Positions 15,462-22,820 of a DNA stretch of 23,327 bases are shown piece after piece (the stretch's first letter is position 1; every line of letters starts with the position of its first letter). The translations under genes and the position numbers were made by a program. The stretch is taken from contig JAGWUK010000003.1 in assembly GCA_028868455.1 (NCBI GenBank), positions 1-23,327 on the forward strand. The letters run 5' to 3'. Origin of the DNA: Burkholderiales bacterium (GTDB lineage: Bacteria; Pseudomonadota; Gammaproteobacteria; Burkholderiales; Burkholderiaceae_D). The notes beneath the pieces were generated by a model. The model worked only from the letters and a program-made list of their open reading frames with translations. It made no database searches and was not told the origin of the DNA.

Positions 15462-17950
15462 CAATGAACAACCCAGATAAGTCAGAGAAAGAAGTCGATC
15501 TCATACAACGTGAAACCAGTGTAGCTCTGCGAGAAAAGCAGGCTCAGACTGATCGTCAGGCACTTGAAGCAGAAAAAGCGAAACTGACTGAGCGAGAGAA
15601 AGCAATCATCATCGCAGAGCAGAAGCGTGATGCAGGCTTTGCCGATGAACGTGCAGCTTTAAATAATGAGTTGCGCGACAAACGCAATCAGGTAGATGCA
15701 GAAATATCAAACATCAGATCAAAGAAGCTCCTAGAGCTTGACGATGAAGTTGCAAAACTAAAGTCCAAGCGGCTGGATGAGGTTTCCAATGCTGAGAATA
15801 TTGAGCGTGAACGTATTCGCGCGGAAATCGTCAAGGAGCGCGAAGCTTGGGCTACTCAGCTGAACGATGATCGCAAGAAATTGAATGCAGAGCGCACTGA
15901 ACTTGAGAAACAAAAAGGTGCGCTATCTGCCCTGCAGAGCGAGGTTGAAGGTCGAAAGGTAGAGCTCGAAAGCGCAGAGAGGATGATCGAGCGCAAAGAG
16001 CAACGACTGGAGCAACAATGGCAGAGGCGCAATGAGCAGTTGCAGGATGAAGTAGAGGAGCAAATAAGGGAGCGCCGCAAGTCACTAGAGGCTACGGAAG
16101 CCAACTTTAGGGCTGAAAATTCTCGACTACGTGACGCCCTAAACATTCAGACCGGACTTGTCAGTGCGTTTGAGCAATTGAAACAGCAACTCGGCGGAAA
16201 AGACCCCGTCGAGATTCTGCGGGCACTTAACAGTCAAACAGACGAACTCAAACGTCTGCGTGAAGAGCTTGCCACGCGGCCCACAGAGGAAATGCGCGAA
16301 CGATACCAGGCGCTTGAATCGGAAGCTAGAAACCAGAGAGCTCGGGCAGACGAATTGGAGCGACAAATTATCAGCAATGAGGCGGCATTTGCCGAAATTG
16401 GCGACCTCCGCCGCCAGAACTCCGTGCTCAATGCCGAGAGTAAGTCTTTGGCGCAAAGAGCATCCATCTTTGAGGGTGCAGCCAACGAAGCACAAGCCGA
16501 ACTCAACCGTCTGCGTGCAGCCTATGAGCGCCCCGCTGAGGTGGAAGCCCGTTACAAAGAAATTGAGATGCCGCACATCAGTGTGGACAAGGCCAAGCAG
16601 CCGGTGCAGCACGAGATTGATGAAATAACTTGGCTCACTGGTATTGGTAATGCCTGCGACACATACGGGCTGCACTTCAACCCGCGCATTTTGAAAGCTT
16701 TTCATACAGCGCTTAAAACAGCTGAATGGTCGCCGCTCACTGTCCTGGCAGGGGTTTCCGGAACCGGAAAATCTGAACTACCACGCCTATACTCGCACTT
16801 TGGTGGCATTTATTTTGAGCCGATTTCTGTTCAGCCGAACTGGGATTCACAAGAATCCATGCTGGGTTTCTTCAATTCCATAGACAACAAATTCGACACC
16901 CAACCAGTGCTTCGCCTCCTAGCGCAAAGCCAGAAACCGTGGAGCAATGAATATCCTGGTTTGCAAGATGCAGTTTGTCTTGTTCTGCTTGATGAGATGA
17001 ATCTTGCCCACCCAGAACTTTATTTCGCCGAGTTTCTGAGCAAACTCGAACTGCGGCGCGGCAGAAAGGGCAGCGATGTCCCGTTCATACCGGTGAAGAT
17101 CGGTGCGGGCATGAAGCCCTACGAACTTTCGCTCGGGCGCAATGTTCTCTGGACAGGAACGATGAACCAAGACGAAACCACCAAGTCACTTTCGGACAAG
17201 GTGCTTGACCGTTCCATCATCATCAACTTCCCGCGCCCGACCGAACTCAAGCGCCGTTTGAAACTCACGCCCTTGGATGAAAGGAATCGCGGCCCGGCAT
17301 TGCACAAGGCATCGTGGCAAAGCTGGTTGGTACAAGGAAGCATTTTCCCTGAGGAAGTCATCAAGCCTTTCAAGACGTTCATCGAGAACATGAACGCCGC
17401 GCTGGCGATTTCCGGTCGTGCCCTCGGCCACCGCATCTGGCAGTCAATTGAATATTACATGGCGAACTACCCGGACGTGCGGGCGGCGCTAGCCGAAAAA
17501 GATGAACCCTCGACCCACAAGGCGATGCACATCGCCTTCGAAGATCAACTTGTGCAGAAGGTCATGCCAAAACTGCGCGGCATAGACACACGAGGCAAGA
17601 GCAAGACTGAATGTCTAGACAAAATCCGAGGGCAAATCGTCGCTGGCATCAACGGCAATTCGTTCAACCTTGCCGAAGACTTCGACCTTGCATGCGAACT
17701 CGGCTACGGTCAGTTCATCTGGCAGTCGGCAAATTACCTTAACGTCAGCGTCACGGATGGCAATCCCAGCCCTATCGCCACTCAAACCGACAACGACGGC
17801 GAAGATCCCCCCCTTCTTTTCCAGAAAGACGAAACAGACTCGGCCAAGCGCCGTAAGGCCTGGAACGCGAAGAAACCAGAGCATCGAGATGAGCTTCGTA
17901 GAAAGCTAGAAGAGAATGCCAAGGCTGGAAGGATTCCCGATCAGCAATGA
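15458..17950 (+). CDS. Coiled-coil McrB-like AAA+ NTPase
   Basis: An 830-residue protein. Residues 1 to about 360 are almost continuous highly charged coiled coil (Glu/Lys/Arg/Gln heptads). An AAA+ domain follows: Walker A AGVSGTGK438S, Walker B LLD512-E513-MN, and the McrB-group signature GTM569-N570-QDETT with LDRSIIINF downstream, corresponding to the MNxxD element of McrB GTPases. The C-terminal 130 residues are charged and probably flexible. McrB-type motors form hexamers and power a partner McrC subunit; the next gene is the expected partner position. Long N-terminal coiled coils replacing a DNA-reading domain are a hallmark of the CoCoNuT branch of McrBC relatives. The start is ATG 15458 (ATGA overlap); an ATG six bases later is also possible. 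Confidence 0.85.
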   Translation: MTMNNPDKSEKEVDLIQRETSVALREKQAQTDRQALEAEKAKLTEREKAIIIAEQKRDAGFADERAALNNELRDKRNQVDAEISNIRSKKLLELDDEVAKLKSKRLDEVSNAENIERERIRAEIVKEREAWATQLNDDRKKLNAERTELEKQKGALSALQSEVEGRKVELESAERMIERKEQRLEQQWQRRNEQLQDEVEEQIRERRKSLEATEANFRAENSRLRDALNIQTGLVSAFEQLKQQLGGKDPVEILRALNSQTDELKRLREELATRPTEEMRERYQALESEARNQRARADELERQIISNEAAFAEIGDLRRQNSVLNAESKSLAQRASIFEGAANEAQAELNRLRAAYERPAEVEARYKEIEMPHISVDKAKQPVQHEIDEITWLTGIGNACDTYGLHFNPRILKAFHTALKTAEWSPLTVLAGVSGTGKSELPRLYSHFGGIYFEPISVQPNWDSQESMLGFFNSIDNKFDTQPVLRLLAQSQKPWSNEYPGLQDAVCLVLLDEMNLAHPELYFAEFLSKLELRRGRKGSDVPFIPVKIGAGMKPYELSLGRNVLWTGTMNQDETTKSLSDKVLDRSIIINFPRPTELKRRLKLTPLDERNRGPALHKASWQSWLVQGSIFPEEVIKPFKTFIENMNAALAISGRALGHRIWQSIEYYMANYPDVRAALAEKDEPSTHKAMHIAFEDQLVQKVMPKLRGIDTRGKSKTECLDKIRGQIVAGINGNSFNLAEDFDLACELGYGQFIWQSANYLNVSVTDGNPSPIATQTDNDGEDPPLLFQKDETDSAKRRKAWNAKKPEHRDELRRKLEENAKAGRIPDQQ

Positions 17951-20900
17951 CAATTACCCTCCAAAAAGTCTATATCGACTATCACGCCAAAGAAAAATAC
18001 GCCCGCACACTGCTTGGGCAACTTGACTGGTTTTGTCGTATTGCAGATTTCGATCCGAAAACTGGTTTGGCATTGCCACAAGCACTGACCGGTTTTCTCG
18101 CAAAAGTCACACAATCGGCAAATGACTGTTTAGTCCTTGATAGGCTTTGGCGTATCACTGAGCACAGCCGCGCCTCTGTCGAGCGGCTATTTCGCTCGCT
18201 CAACGAAAGTCCACGCCGTGAGCAAGCATTGTTGGCAGTTCATTCTGTGCGCGAACTCGATGTAAACAGCTTCATCAAACTTAGCAATCGACCAGGGCGC
18301 ACCATTCGGGAAAAGCTTGCCGGTAAACCGTATATGCAGGCCGTGCGTCGTTTTCAGTCTATCGATCTGCCGGAAAATCGTCTGCTGAAGGCATTTGTAC
18401 GCCACCTTGCGGAACTGCTCGAATTGCGCCGAGACTGTCTCGGCCACGAAGATGAACTGCTGCAAACGATTCAATCGTGGCTGCGTTCCGACGAGGCGCA
18501 GGCCATTGGCAAGTGGGACAACCTACCGCCCAACAACACGCTGCTAGCGCACCGCGATTACCGTCACGTGTGGGATGCATGGCGCTGGCTGCAAACCATC
18601 GATGAGGACATCACCAGCGACCTTTCTCAATTGGATGCCCGCGAGAAGACCATGCGCCTTTGGCTGCAATGCGCGCAAATGTGGTCTGAGGGCAAGCATC
18701 TCATTGTGGAGATGCCGTTGCTATTCGACTATGAGAAGTTCGAGATTCTTCCGTGGACTTCCAAGCCTCCTCTGTTTAAAGAAGTAAAGCAGAAGATGCA
18801 CCGCCATGTGCATCAAAGCACGAGCACCGAACCAATTTGCATTGATCTCACCGTCTTGCACCCCCGTTATGCCAGTGGTGACAGAAAAGGAGCGCAGTCA
18901 CTGGCGGATGCCTTTCTTTGGCAGAGGTGGCAACGCGAAGATGAAGCAGTGGGTATTGAACTCTTTGATGCCGATGCCGCTTGGCTGCATCCCGATGCGA
19001 CTACCATTTCTGCGACAGACCTGTTTTTTGCAAAAGACAACACCACTGAGCTTTTTGACCACGCCGCCCGCGTTTTTACTATTCGGCTGAGCGAGGCGTT
19101 CAAAAACGATACGCTCATCTGGCTTGCACCAGACTTCCTCAACGACTTCGAGCTTGAAGTCATCCGTCGCAACCTCAACGCGCGTTTCCTTGATGCCGAG
19201 CCGCTGCCACGAAGCATGGCGGCCGTGTTCGCTCAAGCCGACCCGGCCAAAATCACGGGCGAGGGTTACTCCATCGTCGTCGTTGATTCCATTGGCGGTA
19301 AGACAACCGCCACCAAAGTCGTCGCCAAGTTCGACAAAGACCTCGCGAAACGCCTTCCTATCACCAAGGGCTTTTATTGGGAGCGCTGCCCGCCGGTCGT
19401 CATCCCAGGCGGGGAAACAGGATTGCCGACAGGCAGCGGCTACGATATCGCCACGCTGGATGCCAAAGAGCTGTGGCGCGATGCGACTCGCCCGACAAGA
19501 CCTCCATTCATTGAAGCGGTACACCTGAAGCGTGTTCCGGACATCGGGAATTTCGCGTTCTGTATCAATTTGACGGAAAGCCCCGTTATGGGCGGCATCC
19601 ATCTTCATGCCTTGCAACAACAGGTGGCCGACATTCCACTTTGGCGCGACCAGATTCCTGAGCTTTCAATCAAGGTGATGCAGGATGGCCGTCAGCAACG
19701 ATTCCATCTGGTCTCGCGCGGCACGACTGTCAAACCCACTCGCGGCAAACCTGTCACCATCCCTGTCGAAGAAGCCTTCACACTGCCTGCTGGTAGGCTG
19801 CATTACTCTTTTCCACTTTACATTGGCGACAACGCCAATGATCTTGGTTTCTCCGCACGTCTCGATTCCCCCGCCTTCCCGTTGAAAAAAAACGCCGAAT
19901 GCGAGTTGACCCTAACCTTTGAATACGGCGCAGACGATCCCTATAAGCTCGTCTTCACGCCGCGCGACAAATCTTTCCCGTCCGTCCGCGCTACTTGGCG
20001 GCGTACGGAAGAAATGATCATCACCGACGCCCCCGCGCCGGAATACCCTCATCCGATGACTTGGGCAGAGTTGCGACTTGTCCCAAAACCCGGCAGCAAT
20101 GAAGCATCCGACTTGCTGGAATGGGTGCAGAACGCGATTGCGCAGCTTGACCGAGATTTTTATGTCCGCCCAAAACCAAGAACTACTGGCCTGATAGCCC
20201 AAAAGTGGCTGACCGACAAAAAAGGGGGGCACTTCACCTTTGCCACCTGCAACGCCACCAATGAATCGGTCTTCATCCATCAGAATAGTTTTTCTCGTGA
20301 AGCCAACTACTCTGACTTCTCAGAGGGCCAAAGCATTTCATTCGAGCTTCAAGAGCGGGATGGGAAATACTCTGGCTGGAAAGTGGCTGGGCCGAGATAC
20401 AAAGATGAAGTACGTCTGAAAAACTTTGACGAAGAATCAGAAAGAAATCTGATTGCTAGCATACGCAAGAGGCTTTACTTTCCCGTGATTCAAGTTTGGA
20501 GGGATGGTCGCTCTATTGGCGACCCAGAATGCCCAAAAGATTTTTCTGCAGCGATGAGGGTCAATAGTGAGTACCTCGTTGCTCTATTGAGAGAGCACGA
20601 CATTCCTGAAGCAGTGAAAAATGAGATTCGATTTCTGTTGGCCTGTATGCACAAAGACGCGCCGGACGAGTGCGCTCAGTGGATAGTCGGACAGATTGAG
20701 AGTCAGAAAGTCCGTAATACGCAAGCAGTCGGCTTCGCGCTTGGCAATCTCTCTGAGCAATGGCAAAAAGTCCTGTTATCCAAGCTTGTGGCGAATCCGA
20801 CGAACGATTCGCTTAGTGTTTTCGCCTATGCCATTTGGCGCGAACGCAGTGTTGTTGAGCGATTTTCGTTGTCGGATTTGGCTGATATTTTGAGGGGCTT

Positions 20901-21276
20901 GACTGAACGTTTTGAAAAAATCAATTCTGCACCAATAGCTCAGGTGCGGGGGAAGGAGTGGTCACGCGTCACCACCGGGACATTGGAACTTCTACTCGGC
21001 CTGCTTCGCATCCGTGCGTCATCCAATCCCGAAATCAAGAAGCTTCTTCAGCCGCATCAAAAAATCACCAAGCAACTGGCTAGGCAAGTCGAGCGCGTCA
21101 CAGAAATCGTCGCGCAGTCCAACATCAGCCTCTTTTCCCGCGTGCAAATCACCATCGAGAAGCCAGAAGGCGACCGTACCCACGACCTGCTCTACGCGCT
21201 GCGCTTATATCTTACTGGAGACGATGGTGCGAACGCGATCCACATTTCCAGCGTCTCCGATAGTGATCACGACTGA
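17947..21276 (+). CDS. McrC-position protein: DUF2357-like, Hsp70-like and cold-shock regions
   Basis: A 1109-residue protein in the McrC partner position. Residues about 1-230 resemble DUF2357 proteins, with IDLPENRLLKAFVRHL (E143-N144-R145). Residues about 280-560 show an Hsp70/actin-like pattern: TLIWLAPDF (389-397), then LDAEPLPRSMAAVFA, then YSIVVVDSIGGKTTATKV (441-458), parallel to the Hsp70 phosphate-binding strand. A substrate-domain-like stretch begins at SRGTTVKPTRGKP (about 590). Residues about 745-810 look like a cold-shock OB fold: TGLIAQKW, GGHFTFAT, ESVFIHQNSF, SEGQSISFELQ. The last 280 residues are helical. No PD-(D/E)XK site is visible, unlike classic McrC. It overlaps the McrB-like gene by ATGA. 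DUF2357 and cold-shock calls are likely; the Hsp70 relation is by eye. Confidence 0.72.
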   Translation: MTITLQKVYIDYHAKEKYARTLLGQLDWFCRIADFDPKTGLALPQALTGFLAKVTQSANDCLVLDRLWRITEHSRASVERLFRSLNESPRREQALLAVHSVRELDVNSFIKLSNRPGRTIREKLAGKPYMQAVRRFQSIDLPENRLLKAFVRHLAELLELRRDCLGHEDELLQTIQSWLRSDEAQAIGKWDNLPPNNTLLAHRDYRHVWDAWRWLQTIDEDITSDLSQLDAREKTMRLWLQCAQMWSEGKHLIVEMPLLFDYEKFEILPWTSKPPLFKEVKQKMHRHVHQSTSTEPICIDLTVLHPRYASGDRKGAQSLADAFLWQRWQREDEAVGIELFDADAAWLHPDATTISATDLFFAKDNTTELFDHAARVFTIRLSEAFKNDTLIWLAPDFLNDFELEVIRRNLNARFLDAEPLPRSMAAVFAQADPAKITGEGYSIVVVDSIGGKTTATKVVAKFDKDLAKRLPITKGFYWERCPPVVIPGGETGLPTGSGYDIATLDAKELWRDATRPTRPPFIEAVHLKRVPDIGNFAFCINLTESPVMGGIHLHALQQQVADIPLWRDQIPELSIKVMQDGRQQRFHLVSRGTTVKPTRGKPVTIPVEEAFTLPAGRLHYSFPLYIGDNANDLGFSARLDSPAFPLKKNAECELTLTFEYGADDPYKLVFTPRDKSFPSVRATWRRTEEMIITDAPAPEYPHPMTWAELRLVPKPGSNEASDLLEWVQNAIAQLDRDFYVRPKPRTTGLIAQKWLTDKKGGHFTFATCNATNESVFIHQNSFSREANYSDFSEGQSISFELQERDGKYSGWKVAGPRYKDEVRLKNFDEESERNLIASIRKRLYFPVIQVWRDGRSIGDPECPKDFSAAMRVNSEYLVALLREHDIPEAVKNEIRFLLACMHKDAPDECAQWIVGQIESQKVRNTQAVGFALGNLSEQWQKVLLSKLVANPTNDSLSVFAYAIWRERSVVERFSLSDLADILRGLTERFEKINSAPIAQVRGKEWSRVTTGTLELLLGLLRIRASSNPEIKKLLQPHQKITKQLARQVERVTEIVAQSNISLFSRVQITIEKPEGDRTHDLLYALRLYLTGDDGANAIHISSVSDSDHD

Positions 21277-21281
21277 GCGAG

Positions 21282-21296
21282 AATGAATGATTCATT
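21282..21296. repeat. Perfect 7-bp palindrome at the operon/prophage junction
   Basis: AATGAAT-G-ATTCATT is a perfect inverted repeat with a one-base centre. It fills most of the 15-base gap between the two convergent genes and includes the stop codon of the phage lysozyme. A one-base loop is too tight for a hairpin, so it is not a usual terminator. It could bind a dimeric protein or mark an insertion junction, or be chance in AT-rich intergenic sequence. Confidence 0.45.
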
Positions 21297-21750
21297 TCAG
21301 CAACGTGCACTCCGCCTCGCGCCGAGTGACGAGTCCCGGCAGCACTCTCCCGCCGCCAAAGACCCATCGGCGCAGCTCTGTCGCGGCGGCTACCCAGTCC
21401 CGCTGATTGATGCGCCGACGCAACGTCGAGGTCTGTAAGCGCCCCGCGCCGAGGTTGAACGTGAAGTCGACGATGGCTGCGAGCCGCCCCTCCGGCTCAG
21501 TAGCTAGCACTGGGCAGAAGCGCAGCGTCCCCGCCAGTGCAGTCTGCAGATCGCACGCCAGATAGATCTCAGCCTCTGCCTCAGTGATCGGCGGGTGCTT
21601 GGGATCGCAGAGATGACCGTACCCAATCGTCCAGAACCCTGCTGGGCAGATATAGGGAACGGCAGTGATCTCGACCCCGCGCTTCACCTTGCGCTCGAAT
21701 CCCTCGAAGCGCTTGGCCAGCTCGATGGCCGTTTTCGGCACCCCGGTCAC
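21292..21750 (-). CDS. Phage lysozyme (endolysin), glycoside hydrolase 24
   Basis: A 152-residue muramidase of the T4-lysozyme type that cleaves peptidoglycan at the end of the phage cycle. The catalytic glutamate lies in AKRFEGFERK. The active-site strand FWTIGYGHLCD supplies the threonine/aspartate region, and VDFTFNLGAGRL and TRREAE are typical later motifs. Length matches the family. The GTG at 21750 overlaps the holin-like stop (GTGA) and is preferred to an upstream in-frame start at 21807, which would lie inside the holin gene. There is no signal peptide, so it should depend on a holin. It ends 15 bases from the last gene of the defence operon. Confidence 0.92.
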   Translation of the reverse strand: MTGVPKTAIELAKRFEGFERKVKRGVEITAVPYICPAGFWTIGYGHLCDPKHPPITEAEAEIYLACDLQTALAGTLRFCPVLATEPEGRLAAIVDFTFNLGAGRLQTSTLRRRINQRDWVAAATELRRWVFGGGRVLPGLVTRREAECTLLK

Positions 21751-22223
21751 GAGCGCACCCGGTCGAACACGCGCCCGAGGAACCAGAAGTTCAGAACCCC
21801 GGCCCACAGCGCCTGATCGGCTTCCGTCCAGGCATACAGGATCGCGGTGCCCCAGCCAGCGCCAGCGGTGACGGCAGCCGCAAAAGCAGCCGTCTTGGCC
21901 GCACAGTACAGCGCCATGAACCAGTAGGTGATTACCGGGCGCACGCTGATCGACAACGCGTCAGCCCAGCGCACACCGGTCTTCTCACCTTGGGTGCGGA
22001 CGGCCTCGCGCAGCGCATCGACGGCACCGACATTCCAGGCGGCTTCAGCACTCGCTCCGATTTCGGCCATCCGCTGCGCGCCGCGAATTTTCTCGAACTC
22101 CAGCGCCTTGTCCTGCATGGCCAGCTCGTGGCCGCGTTCGCCCTTGCGGTCCAGCCACTTGAGGATTTCGGGCGCAAGACGGAAGGCCCCGCCCAGGATG
22201 CCACCGAGGAGGGTTTCGATCAT
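21747..22223 (-). CDS. Holin-like phage membrane protein
   Basis: A 158-residue protein. The first part is a short hydrophobic/amphipathic segment (ETLLGGILGGAFRLAPEIL) and a charged helical middle. The C-terminal half has hydrophobic stretches around VITYWFMALYCAAKTAAFAA and ALWAGVLNFWFLGRVF, with another moderate stretch between. This layout suits a multi-span holin of the 3-TM gene-transfer-agent or prophage type. ATG 22223 overlaps the stop of the preceding gene (ATGA), and the lysozyme start overlaps its own stop. That arrangement is a lysis cassette. Holin identity is inferred from topology and neighbours. Confidence 0.75.
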   Translation of the reverse strand: MIETLLGGILGGAFRLAPEILKWLDRKGERGHELAMQDKALEFEKIRGAQRMAEIGASAEAAWNVGAVDALREAVRTQGEKTGVRWADALSISVRPVITYWFMALYCAAKTAAFAAAVTAGAGWGTAILYAWTEADQALWAGVLNFWFLGRVFDRVRS

Positions 22224-22522
22224 TGGGGGCCTCCCATCAGCTTGAGCTTGATGGCGGCACCGACCAGCAACGCGGCCAGGATGCCTGTGGTGGCCACCTT
22301 GATGGTCGTCTGCCAAGCCGTGCGGCGGGCATCGCGCCAAGCCTCCAGCAGATCGCGCAACTCCCGGATGTCGCGGGCAGCGTGGCCGTTCTCCAATCCA
22401 AGATGGGCGAGGCAGCGCTCGGCACCACGTTCGGCGGCACGGTCAAGCAGATCGTCGAAATCCTCCTTGCGCAGTAGGAGCATGTTCTCGACGAGTACGG
22501 GCTGTTGTTCGGGTTCGGTCAT
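22220..22522 (-). CDS. Small DUF6127-like phage protein with one membrane segment
   Basis: A 100-residue protein. It has a charged N-terminal helical region containing EDFDDLLDRAAERGAERCLA and DIRELRDLLEAWRDAR, then one hydrophobic segment (TTGILAALLVGAAIKLKL) near the C-terminus. I recognise this pattern from small prophage proteins next to lysis genes, annotated as DUF6127; the exact family name is from memory. It may be an accessory lysis protein. GGAGA at 22529-22533 lies 6 bases before the ATG at 22522. It follows a hairpin terminator, so it may have its own transcription start or depend on anti-termination. Confidence 0.7.
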   Translation of the reverse strand: MTEPEQQPVLVENMLLLRKEDFDDLLDRAAERGAERCLAHLGLENGHAARDIRELRDLLEAWRDARRTAWQTTIKVATTGILAALLVGAAIKLKLMGGPQ

Positions 22523-22544
22523 TTGCTTTCTCCAGAAATGCGAA

Positions 22545-22575
22545 ACCCGCCCGATGCGTGAGCATCAGGGCGGGT
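22545..22575 (-). terminator. GC-rich hairpin, likely terminator in the phage late operon
   Basis: The arms ACCCGCCCGATGC (22545-22557) and GCATC-A-GGGCGGGT (22562-22575) pair over 13 bases with one bulged A and a GTGA loop. Read on the minus strand, the hairpin follows the 73-residue gene and leads into TTTCGCATTTC, a short and imperfect T-tract. It lies in the only sizeable gap (76 bases) of the phage genes. It would end or attenuate transcription before the lysis genes. Confidence 0.65.
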
Positions 22576-22598
22576 CTCAGGGTTGAATCAGTTGGGTT

Positions 22599-22820
22599 TC
22601 AGATCTCGATGATTTCCAGCGTCAGGCTGGGGGCGATGCCTTCAATGGCGTCGTCGCGGACGAACACCTTCTGGCCAAGGGCCGCAGAGCCCCGCGCCTT
22701 GATTCGGCCACCACCGGGCAATGCGACCGTCACCACGCCGGAGCCGACGTCGATCACGGTGCCCGCCTGCAGCGGCGGGTCGGGGATAAGTTGGCGAAAC
22801 TGCTCGTAGAGGTTATGCAT
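22599..22820 (-). CDS. Small beta-rich phage protein, tail/baseplate-like
   Basis: A 73-residue protein. An N-terminal helix (NLYEQFRQLI) is followed by short beta strands (GTVIDVGSGVVTVALPGG, RIKARG, KVFVRDD) and a C-terminal strand (TLEIIEI), suggesting a small OB/SH3-like barrel of the kind used in phage baseplate spikes. Family not recognised with certainty. ATG 22820 overlaps the upstream gene by 8 bases and follows a G-rich ribosome site. The gene ends before the hairpin terminator. Confidence 0.65.
   Translation of the reverse strand: MHNLYEQFRQLIPDPPLQAGTVIDVGSGVVTVALPGGGRIKARGSAALGQKVFVRDDAIEGIAPSLTLEIIEI

Noticed and set aside
15449..17960. Shared AGCAATGACAAT at the start junctions of the two last operon genes (15458 and 17947)
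   Set aside because: Both are simply stop/start overlaps of the ATGA type followed by Thr codons. Twelve shared bases at two coupled starts is not enough for a repeat or regulatory element.
21282..21296. Palindrome at the junction as a terminator or attachment site
   Set aside because: The one-base loop rules out a normal hairpin and there is no T-tract. No second copy was noticed near the left end of the operon, so calling it an att site is unsupported.
21595..22809. Plus-strand open frames across the prophage genes
   Set aside because: They are GC-rich shadows of the minus-strand lysozyme, holin and tail genes and show Arg/Ser/Pro-rich, non-protein-like translations.
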